This document shows positions 29,574-38,912 of a stretch of 58,896 bases of DNA, piece after piece. The stretch is from positions 1-58,896 of the forward strand of contig MKVL01000026.1 in assembly GCA_001899205.1 (NCBI GenBank), given 5' to 3'. How positions within the stretch are numbered: position 1 is the first letter of the stretch; each line of letters starts with the position of its first letter. Under the pieces are notes generated by a model. The model searched no databases. It was not told the origin of the DNA and was given only the letters and a program-made list of their open reading frames with translations. The translations under genes were made by a program, and so were the position numbers. This DNA comes from Mesorhizobium sp. 65-26. Its GTDB lineage: Bacteria > Pseudomonadota > Alphaproteobacteria > Rhizobiales > Rhizobiaceae.

Positions 29574-30269
29574 ATGCTCGAAGTCTCCAATGCCACGCTT
29601 CACTATGGTGCCGCCCAGGCGCTACGCGGCGTTTCGCTCAAGGCCGAAGCCGGCAAGATCACCTGCGTTCTCGGTCGCAACGGCGTAGGCAAGACAAGTT
29701 TGATGAGATCCATCGTCGGCCATCATCGGCTGACGAGCGGAAGCGTTGCCTTCGAGGGGAAGGCGCTCGACCGGAGCGCGGCATACGACCGCGCCCGGTC
29801 GGGCATCGCATTCGTGCCGCAGGGCAGGGAGATTTTTCCCCTGCTCACGGTGCGAGAAAACCTTGAGACGGGTTTCGCGCCATTGAGGCGCGCTGACCGG
29901 AATATTCCGCCGCATGTATTCGAACTGTTTCCGGTGCTGAAGCAGATGCTGTCACGACGTGGCGGCGACTTGTCCGGCGGGCAGCAGCAGCAACTCGCCA
30001 TCGGCCGGGCTCTGGTCATGCGGCCGAAGCTGCTTGTCCTTGACGAGCCCACCGAGGGCATCCAGCCGTCGATCATCAAGGATATCGGGCGCGCCGTTCG
30101 CTATCTGCGCGATCAGGCCGGCATCGCCGTGCTCCTTGTCGAGCAGTATCTCGACTTTTGCCGGGAGCTCGCTGACGTGATCAACATCATGGACAGGGGC
30201 AAAATCGTGCATACCGGCCCCGCTCAAGATCTCGATCGAGCCGACATCCGCAAACTCCTCACCGTCTAG
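29574..30269 (+). CDS. urtE: Urea ABC transporter ATP-binding protein UrtE
   Basis: A 231-residue LivF-type ATPase. Walker A is GRNGVGKTS, the signature LSGGQQQQLAIGRAL, Walker B LLVLDEPTEGIQPS and the H-loop LLVEQYLDF; the GRNGVGKT and EGIQPSII variants are typical of UrtE. It pairs with UrtD on the cytoplasmic side. The ATG at 29574 follows GGAGAAGGGGCTG. It is the last gene of urtABCDE. Urease genes, which often lie downstream, are not in this window. Confidence 0.96.
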   Translation: MLEVSNATLHYGAAQALRGVSLKAEAGKITCVLGRNGVGKTSLMRSIVGHHRLTSGSVAFEGKALDRSAAYDRARSGIAFVPQGREIFPLLTVRENLETGFAPLRRADRNIPPHVFELFPVLKQMLSRRGGDLSGGQQQQLAIGRALVMRPKLLVLDEPTEGIQPSIIKDIGRAVRYLRDQAGIAVLLVEQYLDFCRELADVINIMDRGKIVHTGPAQDLDRADIRKLLTV

Positions 30270-30487
30270 CAAACATCCCAGAACCGAGAAAACGGGCCGC
30301 CGCCTCGCCTATGGCGCGATCGCACCAGTGGATGGCTCCGGTCGTTATGATAGCGTTAACCATGGTCGTACGAGAGTCGGCCGTGTTCCATATTCGTTTG
30401 GACTGCGAAGGATCGATAAGGTGCAGGTCAGCAACCAGCAAGTTCCACGCAAGGATGCGTTCCTAGCCTTCTCGGGCAATCGCCGTC

Positions 30488-30507
30488 CGAGAGTCTACGG
30501 ACTCTCG
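30488..30507 (+). promoter_or_regulatory. Leader hairpin just before the ribosome site of a 57-residue gene
   Basis: CGAGAGTC and GACTCTCG form a perfect 8-bp stem with the loop TACG, two bases upstream of CAGGGAGC, the likely ribosome-binding site for the ATG at 30520. No T run follows, so it may shape translation or RNA stability rather than terminate. Confidence 0.55.
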
Positions 30508-30519
30508 CAGGGAGCAACC

Positions 30520-30693
30520 ATGGGACGTCATTTGGAAGAGCAGAAGCGACGCCTTACGGATCGCGTCGACATCATGATGGCTATCGATCTCCTGAAATCC
30601 CGCGGGTACGAGCAGGATGACCTGATCGAGGAGATCACGAAGGCCTTCTATGTTGACCTCGACGCGTACAATGAGGTGATGGCGGCTGCCTGA
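30520..30693 (+). CDS. Small conserved-looking cytoplasmic protein, 57 residues
   Basis: A 57-residue acidic, fully helical protein, MGRHLEEQKRRLTDRVDIMM onward, with LLKSRGYEQDDLIEEI and FYVDLDAYNEVM. There is no membrane segment or cysteine. I have the impression that short proteins like this recur in rhizobia but cannot name a family. The ATG at 30520 is chosen because GGGAGC lies at normal spacing; a longer in-frame ATG at 30328 gives a basic N-terminal tail unlike the rest. It is 250 bases after urtE and may have its own promoter. Confidence 0.65.
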   Translation: MGRHLEEQKRRLTDRVDIMMAIDLLKSRGYEQDDLIEEITKAFYVDLDAYNEVMAAA

Positions 30694-30774
30694 GGAAGTT
30701 CGTTCGCGAATATATGGCGGTGGTGCCCGCATTTTCTGATGAGGGCTTGCCGCGCGGCCGTTTGCGGCGATGGC

Positions 30775-31926
30775 TTAGCCCACGCGACGGAATTCCGATG
30801 CCGTAACGCGGTTCCGACCGCCACGTTTCGCGGCATAGAGGGCCTTGTCGGCCGAACTCAGCACCTTGTCGAAACTGATGCCATCCTTGCTGCCGAAGGC
30901 AAAGCCGGCGCTGACGGTGCATTCCAGGGCGATAGCGTCGATCTCGATCCTGCGTGACGCGAAGGCAGCGCGGATGCGTTCGGCTGTGGCTTCGACCGCC
31001 TCGGGCAAGGTTCGCTTCAGGACCAGCGCGAACTCCTCGCCACCCAGGCGTGCCGCGACGTCACCGGAACGGAGGCTGCCGGCCAACTCCCCGGCAAAAT
31101 GCTTCAGTACCTCGTCGCCGGCGGCGTGACCGAACCTGTCGTTGATGGCCTTGAAGCTGTCGAGGTCGAAGATAACCACGGCTGTGAATGGCCCGACCGG
31201 ATCCTTGCCATGCATGTCGAACAGCGCCCTGCGGTTCAACAGTCCCGTGAGGGAATCGGTCATTGCCTCAAACCGGTGCCGCCTGGCCAGGCGCCCCTGG
31301 TTGAGCGCCAGCGACAGCGCGCCGATGCCTGTCATGCAGGCTATGACGACGACGAGGCTCAGGCTTTCGGCCCAATTGCTCGGCGCGTGTCCAAGGACGA
31401 TCTTGCCATCCCAGGCGAGCACCGCGGCACAGAGCAGGAACGAGATCGCGGTAGTGAGATAGAGAGCAGCCACGCCGATGATCGGAGCCGGAGCTTCAGC
31501 GCGCCCCTTCCAATACTCGCGGGCGGTCGCGAACAGCAATATGGCCGCAAGCAGGTTCTCGAGCATGAAACCCAGCCCATCGAACCCGAGCGCCATGGGT
31601 GGCACGGTGAGGGCAAGCGACGCACCGCCACCGATCAAGAGAAGCGGCAGCGGTGAACCGCCAGTCCTGAACTGGCGCGCAGCCCCCAGCATCGCCGAGA
31701 ATCCGAGCAGGAGCAGGATGAAAGAGCCGATCCCGAGCACGCGGGTCGGGGTCTCGATGTAGGCGTCGTAGGTGAAGACGTCCCCCACGACCAGCAACAC
31801 GCTGAAGGCCCATGTCAGAAGGAACTTCTCCGACCGCGACGTCAGCCAGATGCCAAACAGGGTCAGGCTGAGGCAGGCGGCCGAAAACCCGACCGCCAGC
31901 AGCAACGAATTGTAGTCCAGCGACAT
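30775..31926 (-). CDS. Membrane-bound diguanylate cyclase (GGDEF)
   Basis: A 383-residue protein. About seven to eight hydrophobic helices fill residues 5-205 (no recognised sensor family), followed by a GGDEF domain from DSLTGLLNRRALF. The active site reads GGEEF (residues 295-299), the functional variant, and FDLDSFKAINDRFGH carries the metal and substrate residues, so it should make cyclic-di-GMP from GTP. The inhibitory RxxD site five residues before GGEEF is not present in full form (VAARLGGEEF). No EAL or receiver domain. Monocistronic. Confidence 0.93.
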   Translation of the reverse strand: MSLDYNSLLLAVGFSAACLSLTLFGIWLTSRSEKFLLTWAFSVLLVVGDVFTYDAYIETPTRVLGIGSFILLLLGFSAMLGAARQFRTGGSPLPLLLIGGGASLALTVPPMALGFDGLGFMLENLLAAILLFATAREYWKGRAEAPAPIIGVAALYLTTAISFLLCAAVLAWDGKIVLGHAPSNWAESLSLVVVIACMTGIGALSLALNQGRLARRHRFEAMTDSLTGLLNRRALFDMHGKDPVGPFTAVVIFDLDSFKAINDRFGHAAGDEVLKHFAGELAGSLRSGDVAARLGGEEFALVLKRTLPEAVEATAERIRAAFASRRIEIDAIALECTVSAGFAFGSKDGISFDKVLSSADKALYAAKRGGRNRVTASEFRRVG

Positions 31927-32033
31927 GCCCCTAGTCCCTTGCTCCGGCGGGTCAGCTTCCTGACTTGGCGCAACTGCCTAAATGGACCAAGGAAGTGTCG
32001 ATAAGGTTACGAAGCGGACGAAGATTCAGCGGG

Positions 32034-32837
32034 TTATCCGACACGCTTCATCAAAGCCATGGCGCCGAACGGCGCACGCACCTTGCCCTCGGTGATGAAG
32101 TAGACGAACACGTCGCGCGGCTCGACCGGCGCATCGGTCTTGGAATCGGCGCGCGGCAGATCCGCCGGCTGCTTGCCCTGCGCCCAGGTCTTTACCCGAT
32201 CAGCCCATTCGTCGAGACCCTTGGGCGTGTAGCAGTCGGTATTGTCGTCGCTGCCGGTCTGCAGCCGCGCGTAGACGAAATCGCCGGTGACGTCGGCGAT
32301 CGCGGGATATTTGTGATGGTCGGCGTAGACGATCGCGGCCTTGTACTTGCGCGCCAGCGCGGGAAACTCAGGCACGATAAAGCTGTCATGCCGGACCTCG
32401 AGCGCATGGCGCAGCGGCACGCCATCCTGCTTTTCGGGAAGGAGCTTGAGAAAAGCCTCGAAATCGTCGGCATCGAATTTCTTGGTCGGCGCGAACTGCC
32501 ACAGGATCGGCCCGAGCTTGTCGCCGAGCGCCGCGACGCCGGAGCCGAGGAAGCGCATCATCGATTCGCCGGCTTCGCCGAGCACGCGCCGGTTGGTGAC
32601 GAAACGATTGCCCTTCAGCGAATAGACGAAGCCATCGGGAGCCTCGCTCGCCCATTTGACGAAGGTAGGCTCCTTGAAGCTGGAATAATAGGTGCCGTTG
32701 ACCTCGATGCTTGGCACCTGCCGGCTCGCATAGTGCAGTTGCTTGGCCTTGGAGAGCTTCTCGGGATAGAAGGAAGTGTCCCAAGGCTCGAACGTCCAGC
32801 CGCCCATGCCGGAGCGGATTGTTCCCTGATTGCTCAT
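32034..32837 (-). CDS. DUF72 (YecE-like) family protein
   Basis: A 267-residue TIM-barrel-like protein with family marks: SGMGGWTFEPWDTSFYPE near the N-terminus, VNGTYYSSFKEPTFVKWA, FVYSLKGNRFVTNRR, a central LGPILWQFAPTKKFDADDF, VRHDSF and the late FVYARLQ. DUF72 proteins have no proven function; an association with iron-sulfur or DNA-repair contexts has been suggested in some bacteria. Here it follows the uvrA-linked run of genes on the same strand, 27 bases after the GNAT gene, and may be part of that transcript. Confidence 0.9.
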   Translation of the reverse strand: MSNQGTIRSGMGGWTFEPWDTSFYPEKLSKAKQLHYASRQVPSIEVNGTYYSSFKEPTFVKWASEAPDGFVYSLKGNRFVTNRRVLGEAGESMMRFLGSGVAALGDKLGPILWQFAPTKKFDADDFEAFLKLLPEKQDGVPLRHALEVRHDSFIVPEFPALARKYKAAIVYADHHKYPAIADVTGDFVYARLQTGSDDNTDCYTPKGLDEWADRVKTWAQGKQPADLPRADSKTDAPVEPRDVFVYFITEGKVRAPFGAMALMKRVG

Positions 32838-32864
32838 CGTCGTCCTCCCGGGTTTGCCGAATGA

Positions 32865-33335
32865 TCAGGCTGTCGTGGCCGCATCGACCGGCTTTGCCAT
32901 GTCGACCAGCACCCATCCTGGCCGATAGGGATTAGGCCGGCGGCCCGTTTCCCGATATCCATAGGCCGTATAGAGCGCGATGTTCCGCTCCATGCGTGAA
33001 TTGGTGTAGAGCCTCACCTCCGGCAGCTCCCACGACCGCGTCTGCTCATCGGCGAAGTCGAGCAGCCTGATGCCGAGCTTTCTGCCTTGAAAGGCCGGCG
33101 AAACAGCAACGCTGAAGATCATGGCGTGATCATCGTGTCGTTCGATGACGATCAGGCCGGCCAATTCGGAACCATCCTCCAGCAGCCAGACCTCGCCATG
33201 CTCGATGCGCGGCGCATAATCCTCGGTCACAGGGATCGGGGGCGTACCGAACAGCGCGGTATAGGGCGCGTAGGCTACCGTGGTCAGCGACACGATGGCG
33301 GAGAGATCGTCGAGGCGGGCAAGTCTCGGGCTCAT
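32865..33335 (-). CDS. GNAT family N-acetyltransferase
   Basis: A 156-residue acetyltransferase. The N-terminal PRLARLDDLSAIVSL, strand-turn FSVAVSPAFQGRKLGIRLLD (acetyl-CoA-binding Q/RxxGxG/A as QGRKLG) and LYTNSRMERNIALYTAYGY are typical. The acceptor substrate is unknown. The ATG at 33335 overlaps the stop of the upstream small gene by four bases (ATGA), so translation is coupled. A longer frame reaching 33836 is only a read-through of other genes' reverse sequence. Confidence 0.9.
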   Translation of the reverse strand: MSPRLARLDDLSAIVSLTTVAYAPYTALFGTPPIPVTEDYAPRIEHGEVWLLEDGSELAGLIVIERHDDHAMIFSVAVSPAFQGRKLGIRLLDFADEQTRSWELPEVRLYTNSRMERNIALYTAYGYRETGRRPNPYRPGWVLVDMAKPVDAATTA

Positions 33336-33658
33336 GAAGGCTCTCCAGTCCGCAAGGCACTCCGGAGCCAATCGAAAATCCGCCAACGCCTCCTGACGAT
33401 GATTGTGTTCGGAACTGTAATCGCCGGGGAGGACCGCATCCGGATGACCAAATCGCCAGCTGTGCCGTACTTCCCCAACCAGCGCCGGAAAGCCGCCGCG
33501 GCGACGCTCTGGTCCAGCACGATGACCATCAGCCAGATGTTGCTGGCACCCACTTTGCGTCCGTCCCAGCGAACGATCGCCTTGCGCGAGTGCTTGCGCA
33601 GGTGGCCGAAGACGAACTCGGGATCGTCCGCGTAGAACCGAAAGATACCGTCGGTCAT
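33332..33658 (-). CDS. Hypothetical basic protein, ~108 residues
   Basis: A protein of 108 residues from ATG 33658 (MTDGIFRFYADDPEFVFGHL), or 113 from a GTG at 33673 that would overlap the upstream stop by four bases. The middle contains VGASNIWLMVIVLDQSVAAA, a moderately hydrophobic stretch, and the C-terminus is rich in arginine. No recognised family. It sits between the DUF302 and GNAT genes with overlaps at both ends, so it belongs to the same operon. Confidence 0.65.
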   Translation of the reverse strand: MTDGIFRFYADDPEFVFGHLRKHSRKAIVRWDGRKVGASNIWLMVIVLDQSVAAAAFRRWLGKYGTAGDLVIRMRSSPAITVPNTIIVRRRWRIFDWLRSALRTGEPS

Positions 33659-33669
33659 GATCGGCGGTC

Positions 33670-34083
33670 TCACGGCGAGGCCGACACGCCGCCGGCGGCG
33701 GAAACCACTTTCTGCATGCCAGCGGCGATGGCCGCGACCGCGTCCCGGCTGGCATCGCCCAGGCCATGGCGCTCGGCCAGCCAGTGCGCGTCGTTGTAGG
33801 ACAGCCAGACCTTGCCTTGCGCGTCCTCCCAGGCAAGCGCCTTGATCGGCAGGTCGATGCCGGCGAGTTGCTGGTCCTGCATGAGTGGCGTGCCGCCCTT
33901 CGGGTGGCCGAAGATCAGCAGTTCGGTCGGGCGAAGCGCGGCGCCTATTTCACGGGCGCCGGCGGCATGATCGATGCGCGCAAACACACGCATTCCGGCA
34001 TGGGTGACGACGTCGACAAGCCGGTCGATGGTCTCGGACACACCGAACCTGCTCTCGAGAGAAATGAGACCGCTCTTTGCCAT
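33670..34083 (-). CDS. DUF302 family protein
   Basis: A 137-residue protein of the DUF302 family: SRFGVSETIDRLVDVVTHAGM, followed by FARIDHAAGA, LRPTELLIFGHPKGGTPLM and LPIKALAWEDAQGKVWLSYN. DUF302 proteins are small dimeric alpha/beta proteins of unknown activity, some periplasmic; no signal peptide is seen here. Its ATG overlaps the stop of the Imm50-like gene by one base (TGATG), a typical coupling arrangement. Confidence 0.9.
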   Translation of the reverse strand: MAKSGLISLESRFGVSETIDRLVDVVTHAGMRVFARIDHAAGAREIGAALRPTELLIFGHPKGGTPLMQDQQLAGIDLPIKALAWEDAQGKVWLSYNDAHWLAERHGLGDASRDAVAAIAAGMQKVVSAAGGVSASP

Positions 34084-34523
34084 CACGCCGCATCGCCTCC
34101 TGCTCTGTCCGAATGGCTTGGTTCGAAGTTGATGCTGAGGTTTCCCGCAGTTATGCAACCCTCGGCCCCGTAAGAAGAATCCCACTGAAGACGGTAGCGT
34201 TTACCGGCATTCGTGATCCGCAAGCGATTGACGATGCCGACTTTTGCAAAATGTTCGAGCTGAACCGTGCTTATGTCGTTCAAGGTAAGAGTGACGAAAG
34301 CGTGCCGATCGAGGATGAAATGTCCCTTCTCGTCGGTTTGGTCCGTGCGCCGGAAAGCCTCCAGTCGAAGTCGTCCCGAGCGACTTGATATCAGTTCGAT
34401 CTCCGTCAGCCTTGCATCGTGAAAGGTTGGAACGAAGCCCAACCAGTCGATCAGTGCCTGCGCGCCCTCGATCTCGACGAAAGCGTCGGCCTCTTCCACG
34501 ATATTGCCGGGTTCCAGGGGCAA
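34083..34523 (-). CDS. Imm50-like protein downstream of uvrA
   Basis: A 146-residue soluble protein. Residues ~20-45 read IDWLGFVPTFHDARLTEIEL, which resembles the conserved FHDAEV region of Imm50 (immunity protein 50), and the rest is beta-strand rich (LTLNDISTVQLEHF, RYRLQWDSSYG). Imm50 proteins are inferred immunity proteins of polymorphic toxins, but many members occur without a toxin, and none is seen here. It starts four bases after the uvrA stop and overlaps DUF302 by one base, so it is probably expressed from the uvrA promoter. The family assignment is tentative. Confidence 0.6.
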   Translation of the reverse strand: MPLEPGNIVEEADAFVEIEGAQALIDWLGFVPTFHDARLTEIELISSRSGRLRLEAFRRTDQTDEKGHFILDRHAFVTLTLNDISTVQLEHFAKVGIVNRLRITNAGKRYRLQWDSSYGAEGCITAGNLSINFEPSHSDRAGGDAA

Positions 34524-34527
34524 GCCA

Positions 34528-37449
34528 TCACTCCGCCGCTTCGCGCTTGCCTCCGGGCCGACGCTCCAGAAGCTCCTTCAGGAACTGGCCGGTATAGCTG
34601 CGCTTCTCGCGTACGATCGCTTCCGGTGTGCCGGATGCGACGAGCTCGCCGCCGCCGTCGCCGCCCTCGGGTCCGAGGTCGAGCACCCAGTCGGCGGTCT
34701 TGATGACTTCGAGATTGTGCTCGATCACCACCACCGTGTTGCCCTGGTCGACCAGTTCGTGCAGCACTTCCAGCAGCTTGGCGACATCGTGGAAATGCAG
34801 GCCGGTGGTCGGTTCGTCGAGGATGTAGAGCGTCTTGCCCGTGGCCTTGCGCGACAACTCCTTGGCGAGCTTGATGCGCTGCGCCTCGCCGCCCGAAAGC
34901 GTCGTCGCCTGCTGGCCGATATGGATGTAGCCGAGGCCGACCTGCTTCAACGTTTCCAGCTTGTCGCGCACGCCGGGCACGGCCGAGAAGAAGTCGACGC
35001 CTTCCTCGACGGTCATGTCGAGCACGTCGGCGATCGACTTGCCCTTGAACAGGACGTCGAGCGTCTCGCGATTGTAGCGCTTGCCGTGACAGACGTCGCA
35101 AGTGACATAGACGTCCGGCAGGAAGTGCATCTCGATCTTGATGACGCCGTCGCCCTGGCAGGCTTCGCAGCGGCCGCCCTTGACGTTGAAGGAGAAGCGG
35201 CCCGGCTGGTAGCCGCGTGCCTTGGCTTCCGGCAGGCCGGCGAACCAGTCGCGTATCGGCGTGAAGGCGCCGGTGTAGGTGGCCGGGTTGGAACGCGGCG
35301 TGCGGCCGATCGGCGACTGGTCGATGTCGATGACCTTGTCGAGGAATTCCAGCCCCTCGATGCGGTCATGCTCGGCCGGATGCTCGCGTGAGCCCATGAT
35401 GCGGCGTGACGCCGCCTTGAACAGCGTCTCGATCAGGAAGGTCGACTTGCCGCCGCCCGACACGCCGGTGACGGCGGTGAACGTGCCGAGCGGGATTTCC
35501 GCCGTGACGTTCTTCAGATTGTTTCCGCGCGCGCCGACGACCTTGATCCGGCGGTTCTTCTTGGCTTCCCTGCGAACGCTGGGAGTCGCCACTTCGAGCT
35601 CGCCAGATAGATATTTGCCGGTGATCGAGGCAGGCGCCGCCATGATCTCCTGCGGCGTACCTTGCGCGATGATCTGCCCGCCATGGATGCCCGCGGCCGG
35701 ACCGATGTCGACGACGTAGTCGGCGTGAAGGATCGCGTCCTCGTCATGCTCGACGACGATCACCGTGTTGCCGATGTCGCGCAGGTGCTTCAGCGTGTCG
35801 AGCAGTCGGGCGTTGTCGCGCTGGTGCAGGCCGATCGACGGCTCGTCCAGCACGTAGAGCACGCCGGTGAGGCCGGAGCCGATCTGCGACGCCAGACGGA
35901 TGCGCTGGCTTTCGCCGCCCGACAGCGTTCCCGAATTGCGCGACAGCGTGAGATAGTCGAGACCAACATCGTTGAGGAAGCGCAGCCTTTCGCGGATTTC
36001 CTTCAACACCCGGACAGCGATCTCATTCTGCTTCTCGTTGAGCTGGGCCGGCAGGTCGGTGAACCATTGGTCGGCCTTGCGGATCGACAGTTCCGTCACC
36101 TCGCCGATGTGCTTGCCCGCGATTTTCACCGCCAGTGCTTCCGGCTTCAGCCTGTAGCCGCCGCAGGCGGGGCAGGGGGTCGCCGACATGAAGCGCTCGA
36201 TCTCCTCGCGCATCCAGGCGGACTCCGTCTCCTTCCAGCGCCGCTCCAGGTTGGGAATGACGCCCTCGAAGGTCTTGGTCGTCTTGTAGGACCGCAAGCC
36301 GTCATCGTACTGGAAGGTGATCTCGCGCTCGCCCGTGCCATGCAGCACCGCCTTCTGCGCTTCGGTGTTCAAATCCTTGAACTTGTCGCCGAGCTTGAAG
36401 CCGTAGGCCTTGCCGAGAGCCTCCAGCGTCTGCGCGTAATAGGGCGACGTCGACTTCGCCCACGGGCTGATGGCGCCATCGCGAAGCGATACGTTGTCGT
36501 CCGGCACGACGAGGTTGGCGTCGATGGCGCGCTGGCTGCCGAGACCGTCGCAGGTCGGGCAGGCGCCGAACGGATTGTTGAACGAGAACAGCCTCGGCTC
36601 GATCTCCGGAATGGTAAAGCCGGACACTGGGCAGGCGAATTTCTCGGAGAACAGGATGCGCTCATGCGTCTCGTTCTTTGACTTGTTGACCGAGTCCTCG
36701 CCCGTCAGGCTGGCGTCGAGCGGCTTGTCGGCGAACTCCGCCACCGCGAGGCCCTCGGCCAGCTTCAGCGCGGTCTCCATGGAATCCGCGAGGCGCGTGG
36801 CGAGATCGCCGCGCACGACGATGCGGTCGACCACCACGTCGATGTCGTGCTTGTACTTCTTGTCCAGCGCCGGCACGTCTGCGATCTCGTAGAAGACGCC
36901 GTCGACCTTGACGCGCTGAAAACCCTTCTTCTGCAGTTCCAGCAGTTCCTTGCGATATTCGCCCTTGCGGCCGCGCACGATGGGCGCCAGCAGGAACAGG
37001 CGCGTGCCTTCGTCCAGCGCCAGCACGCGGTCGACCATCTGGCTGACCGTCTGGCTTTCGATCGGCAGGCCTGTGGCCGGCGAATAGGGGATGCCGACGC
37101 GCGCGAACAGAAGGCGCATGTAGTCGTAGATCTCGGTGACTGTGCCGACCGTCGAACGCGGATTGCGTGAGGTGGTCTTCTGCTCGATCGAGATGGCGGG
37201 CGAGAGGCCGTCGATCTGGTCGACGTCCGGTTTCTGCATCATCTCCAGGAACTGCCGGGCATAGGCCGACAGGCTTTCGACATAGCGGCGCTGGCCCTCG
37301 GCATAGATGGTGTCGAACGCGAGCGACGACTTGCCCGAGCCGGACAGGCCGGTCATCACGATCAGGCTGTCGCGTGGCAGGTCGAGATCGACATTCTTGA
37401 GATTGTGTTCGCGCGCCCCGCGAATGGAAAGGAATTTATGCTCGGCCAT
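34528..37449 (-). CDS. uvrA: Excinuclease ABC subunit A
   Basis: A 973-residue damage-recognition ATPase of nucleotide excision repair, which loads UvrB at distorted DNA. Both ABC modules are complete: Walker [13 protein letters not shown] and [11 protein letters not shown], signatures [14 protein letters not shown] and [14 protein letters not shown], and Walker B motifs in [13 protein letters not shown] and [13 protein letters not shown]. The zinc module CEACQGDG to CDVCHGK is intact, and a second CxxC pair occurs in CPTCDG. The ATG at 37449 matches the usual length; an upstream in-frame start adds ten residues. A LexA box lies 150 bases upstream. Confidence 0.98.
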   Translation of the reverse strand: MAEHKFLSIRGAREHNLKNVDLDLPRDSLIVMTGLSGSGKSSLAFDTIYAEGQRRYVESLSAYARQFLEMMQKPDVDQIDGLSPAISIEQKTTSRNPRSTVGTVTEIYDYMRLLFARVGIPYSPATGLPIESQTVSQMVDRVLALDEGTRLFLLAPIVRGRKGEYRKELLELQKKGFQRVKVDGVFYEIADVPALDKKYKHDIDVVVDRIVVRGDLATRLADSMETALKLAEGLAVAEFADKPLDASLTGEDSVNKSKNETHERILFSEKFACPVSGFTIPEIEPRLFSFNNPFGACPTCDGLGSQRAIDANLVVPDDNVSLRDGAISPWAKSTSPYYAQTLEALGKAYGFKLGDKFKDLNTEAQKAVLHGTGEREITFQYDDGLRSYKTTKTFEGVIPNLERRWKETESAWMREEIERFMSATPCPACGGYRLKPEALAVKIAGKHIGEVTELSIRKADQWFTDLPAQLNEKQNEIAVRVLKEIRERLRFLNDVGLDYLTLSRNSGTLSGGESQRIRLASQIGSGLTGVLYVLDEPSIGLHQRDNARLLDTLKHLRDIGNTVIVVEHDEDAILHADYVVDIGPAAGIHGGQIIAQGTPQEIMAAPASITGKYLSGELEVATPSVRREAKKNRRIKVVGARGNNLKNVTAEIPLGTFTAVTGVSGGGKSTFLIETLFKAASRRIMGSREHPAEHDRIEGLEFLDKVIDIDQSPIGRTPRSNPATYTGAFTPIRDWFAGLPEAKARGYQPGRFSFNVKGGRCEACQGDGVIKIEMHFLPDVYVTCDVCHGKRYNRETLDVLFKGKSIADVLDMTVEEGVDFFSAVPGVRDKLETLKQVGLGYIHIGQQATTLSGGEAQRIKLAKELSRKATGKTLYILDEPTTGLHFHDVAKLLEVLHELVDQGNTVVVIEHNLEVIKTADWVLDLGPEGGDGGGELVASGTPEAIVREKRSYTGQFLKELLERRPGGKREAAE

Positions 37450-37598
37450 CGCCGGTCGCCGCCTCAAGCTTGAATTCATGGAAGTGGCGGGGGATTCCCG
37501 GCCATTTCCCTATGTAGGTGTTTTTGCCGCAACGTCGAGACGCCACAATCCTCGACCAATTCGTTTAACCGTCTTTCGCGCGAACGGGCAAGCGAAAA

Positions 37599-37613
37599 GA
37601 ACAAAGGTCGAAC
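37599..37613 (-). promoter_or_regulatory. LexA (SOS) box upstream of uvrA
   Basis: GAACAAAGGTCGAAC on the + strand is GTTC-N7-GTTC on the uvrA strand, the alphaproteobacterial LexA operator. It lies 150 bases before the uvrA ATG, between uvrA and the stop of the LuxR gene. Regulation of uvrA by LexA is known in related bacteria, which supports the call. Confidence 0.8.
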
Positions 37614-37632
37614 ACGCTCCTGACATCGGCGG

Positions 37633-38787
37633 TCAGAGCGGCGCTGCGAAGGATCCCGCCAGCCGGACGAGCTCCGCCTGCCGCCTTGTGCCGGTCTTGG
37701 CGAAGAGGCGAAGCAGATGCGTCTTGGCGGTGGCAAGGCTTATGCCGAGCGTTTTGGCGGTTTCGCCGAGCGTCCGGCCGTCGGCGATTGCGGTGTAGAC
37801 CCGTGTTTCGGCCGGGGTCAGGTCGAACAGCGCTGCTATTGTCTCGCCCTGCGCCAGCGGCATGCCGTCGGCCGGCGCCACGAAAACGGCGGCATCGGCG
37901 CCGGTCGCAAGACCGGACCGCAACTCTCCGTGGCGCAGGGGAAGCACATGGGCGACAGCCGGAGAGCCGTCTGAACGCGCCGTTGGTATGCCGATCCCGC
38001 GGCGGCCGAGTGCCACGTCTCCCGCGTTTGCCTGGCCGACCGCCTGGCGAAGCGCCGTGGTCGCGGCTGTGCCGCCGAGAGCGAGAAAACCTCGCCGGTC
38101 GATCATGGCGCCGTCGCCGACCATCATCGCGCGGGCTGCCTTGTTCGCGGATACAATGCAAAGGGTGCGGTCGACGAGGACCACACCGGCTGCAACCGCG
38201 TCGAGAGCGGCGGAGAAATTCGCCGCGGCGATGCTCTTCACATCGAGGAGCCTGCTGATCGTCACGGTCCTTTGGATATGCGGCACCAGGAGCCGCGCCA
38301 GATGCAATTGGCGAGCTCCGATCGCGCCTTCGCTCCGGTGGCGCGCGAAGCCGACGGAACAGGTCGTGTCCTTGTCGCGCGTTATGGCAACCGCCATCAA
38401 GTCGACGATGCCCTGCGGCTCGATCCAGTCCCGGTAGTAGGCTGTGTCAACCCATTCGCTGCGCGGTCTTTCCCACGACAGCACCTTCGGCTCGCCGACC
38501 GCAAACCCCGCAATACGCTCGGCGCCGCCCCACTGCGCGATGATGTCGGCTCCATGGTCCGGAATGCGTCGCGCGTATTCCTCTGGTATCCCGCTCGTGA
38601 CGTTAAGAAGCGGCTGGCCTTTCGGCGCCGTCCAGATCGTGAACATGCCGTTGCAGAAGCCCAGGTCTCGACGGATTTCGTCGAGCGTGCGCTCCCAGCC
38701 GGACGGATCGAGGGCGCAGTCGTAAACGAGGCCGATCAGCCGCGACAGAAGTTCGGCGTCATCCGGGCTCTCGGTGGTTTTCGACAT
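37633..38787 (-). CDS. LuxR-family transcription regulator
   Basis: A 384-residue protein. The N-terminal ~300 residues carry no recognised ligand domain, although VGFARHRSEGAIGARQLHLA and FSAALDAVAAGVVLVDRTL resemble the PAS-like arrangement seen in other rhizobial LuxR solos. The C-terminal ~65 residues are a clear LuxR helix-turn-helix: LTPAETRVYTAIADGRTLGE, then LGISLATAKTHLLRLFAKTG. The start at 38787 is preceded by GGGGGGAGC; an ATG six codons upstream is possible. It is divergent from the six-cysteine gene at 38913, and it may regulate that locus. Confidence 0.88.
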   Translation of the reverse strand: MSKTTESPDDAELLSRLIGLVYDCALDPSGWERTLDEIRRDLGFCNGMFTIWTAPKGQPLLNVTSGIPEEYARRIPDHGADIIAQWGGAERIAGFAVGEPKVLSWERPRSEWVDTAYYRDWIEPQGIVDLMAVAITRDKDTTCSVGFARHRSEGAIGARQLHLARLLVPHIQRTVTISRLLDVKSIAAANFSAALDAVAAGVVLVDRTLCIVSANKAARAMMVGDGAMIDRRGFLALGGTAATTALRQAVGQANAGDVALGRRGIGIPTARSDGSPAVAHVLPLRHGELRSGLATGADAAVFVAPADGMPLAQGETIAALFDLTPAETRVYTAIADGRTLGETAKTLGISLATAKTHLLRLFAKTGTRRQAELVRLAGSFAAPL

Positions 38788-38912
38788 GCTCCCCCCGAAG
38801 CTCATCTTGCGCGACCTTAGGGGGATGAAAGGAAAACGTCCACCGTTCGGTTGACGACGATCGGCCCTGTCTTTGCGATGCGCGTCCATGCCTGTTTCGA
38901 GAGGGGTGGACG

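Noticed and set aside
34083-34523. Imm50-like gene as part of a toxin-immunity locus
   Set aside because: No polymorphic toxin or secretion gene is near. The gene is coupled to uvrA and DUF302 instead.
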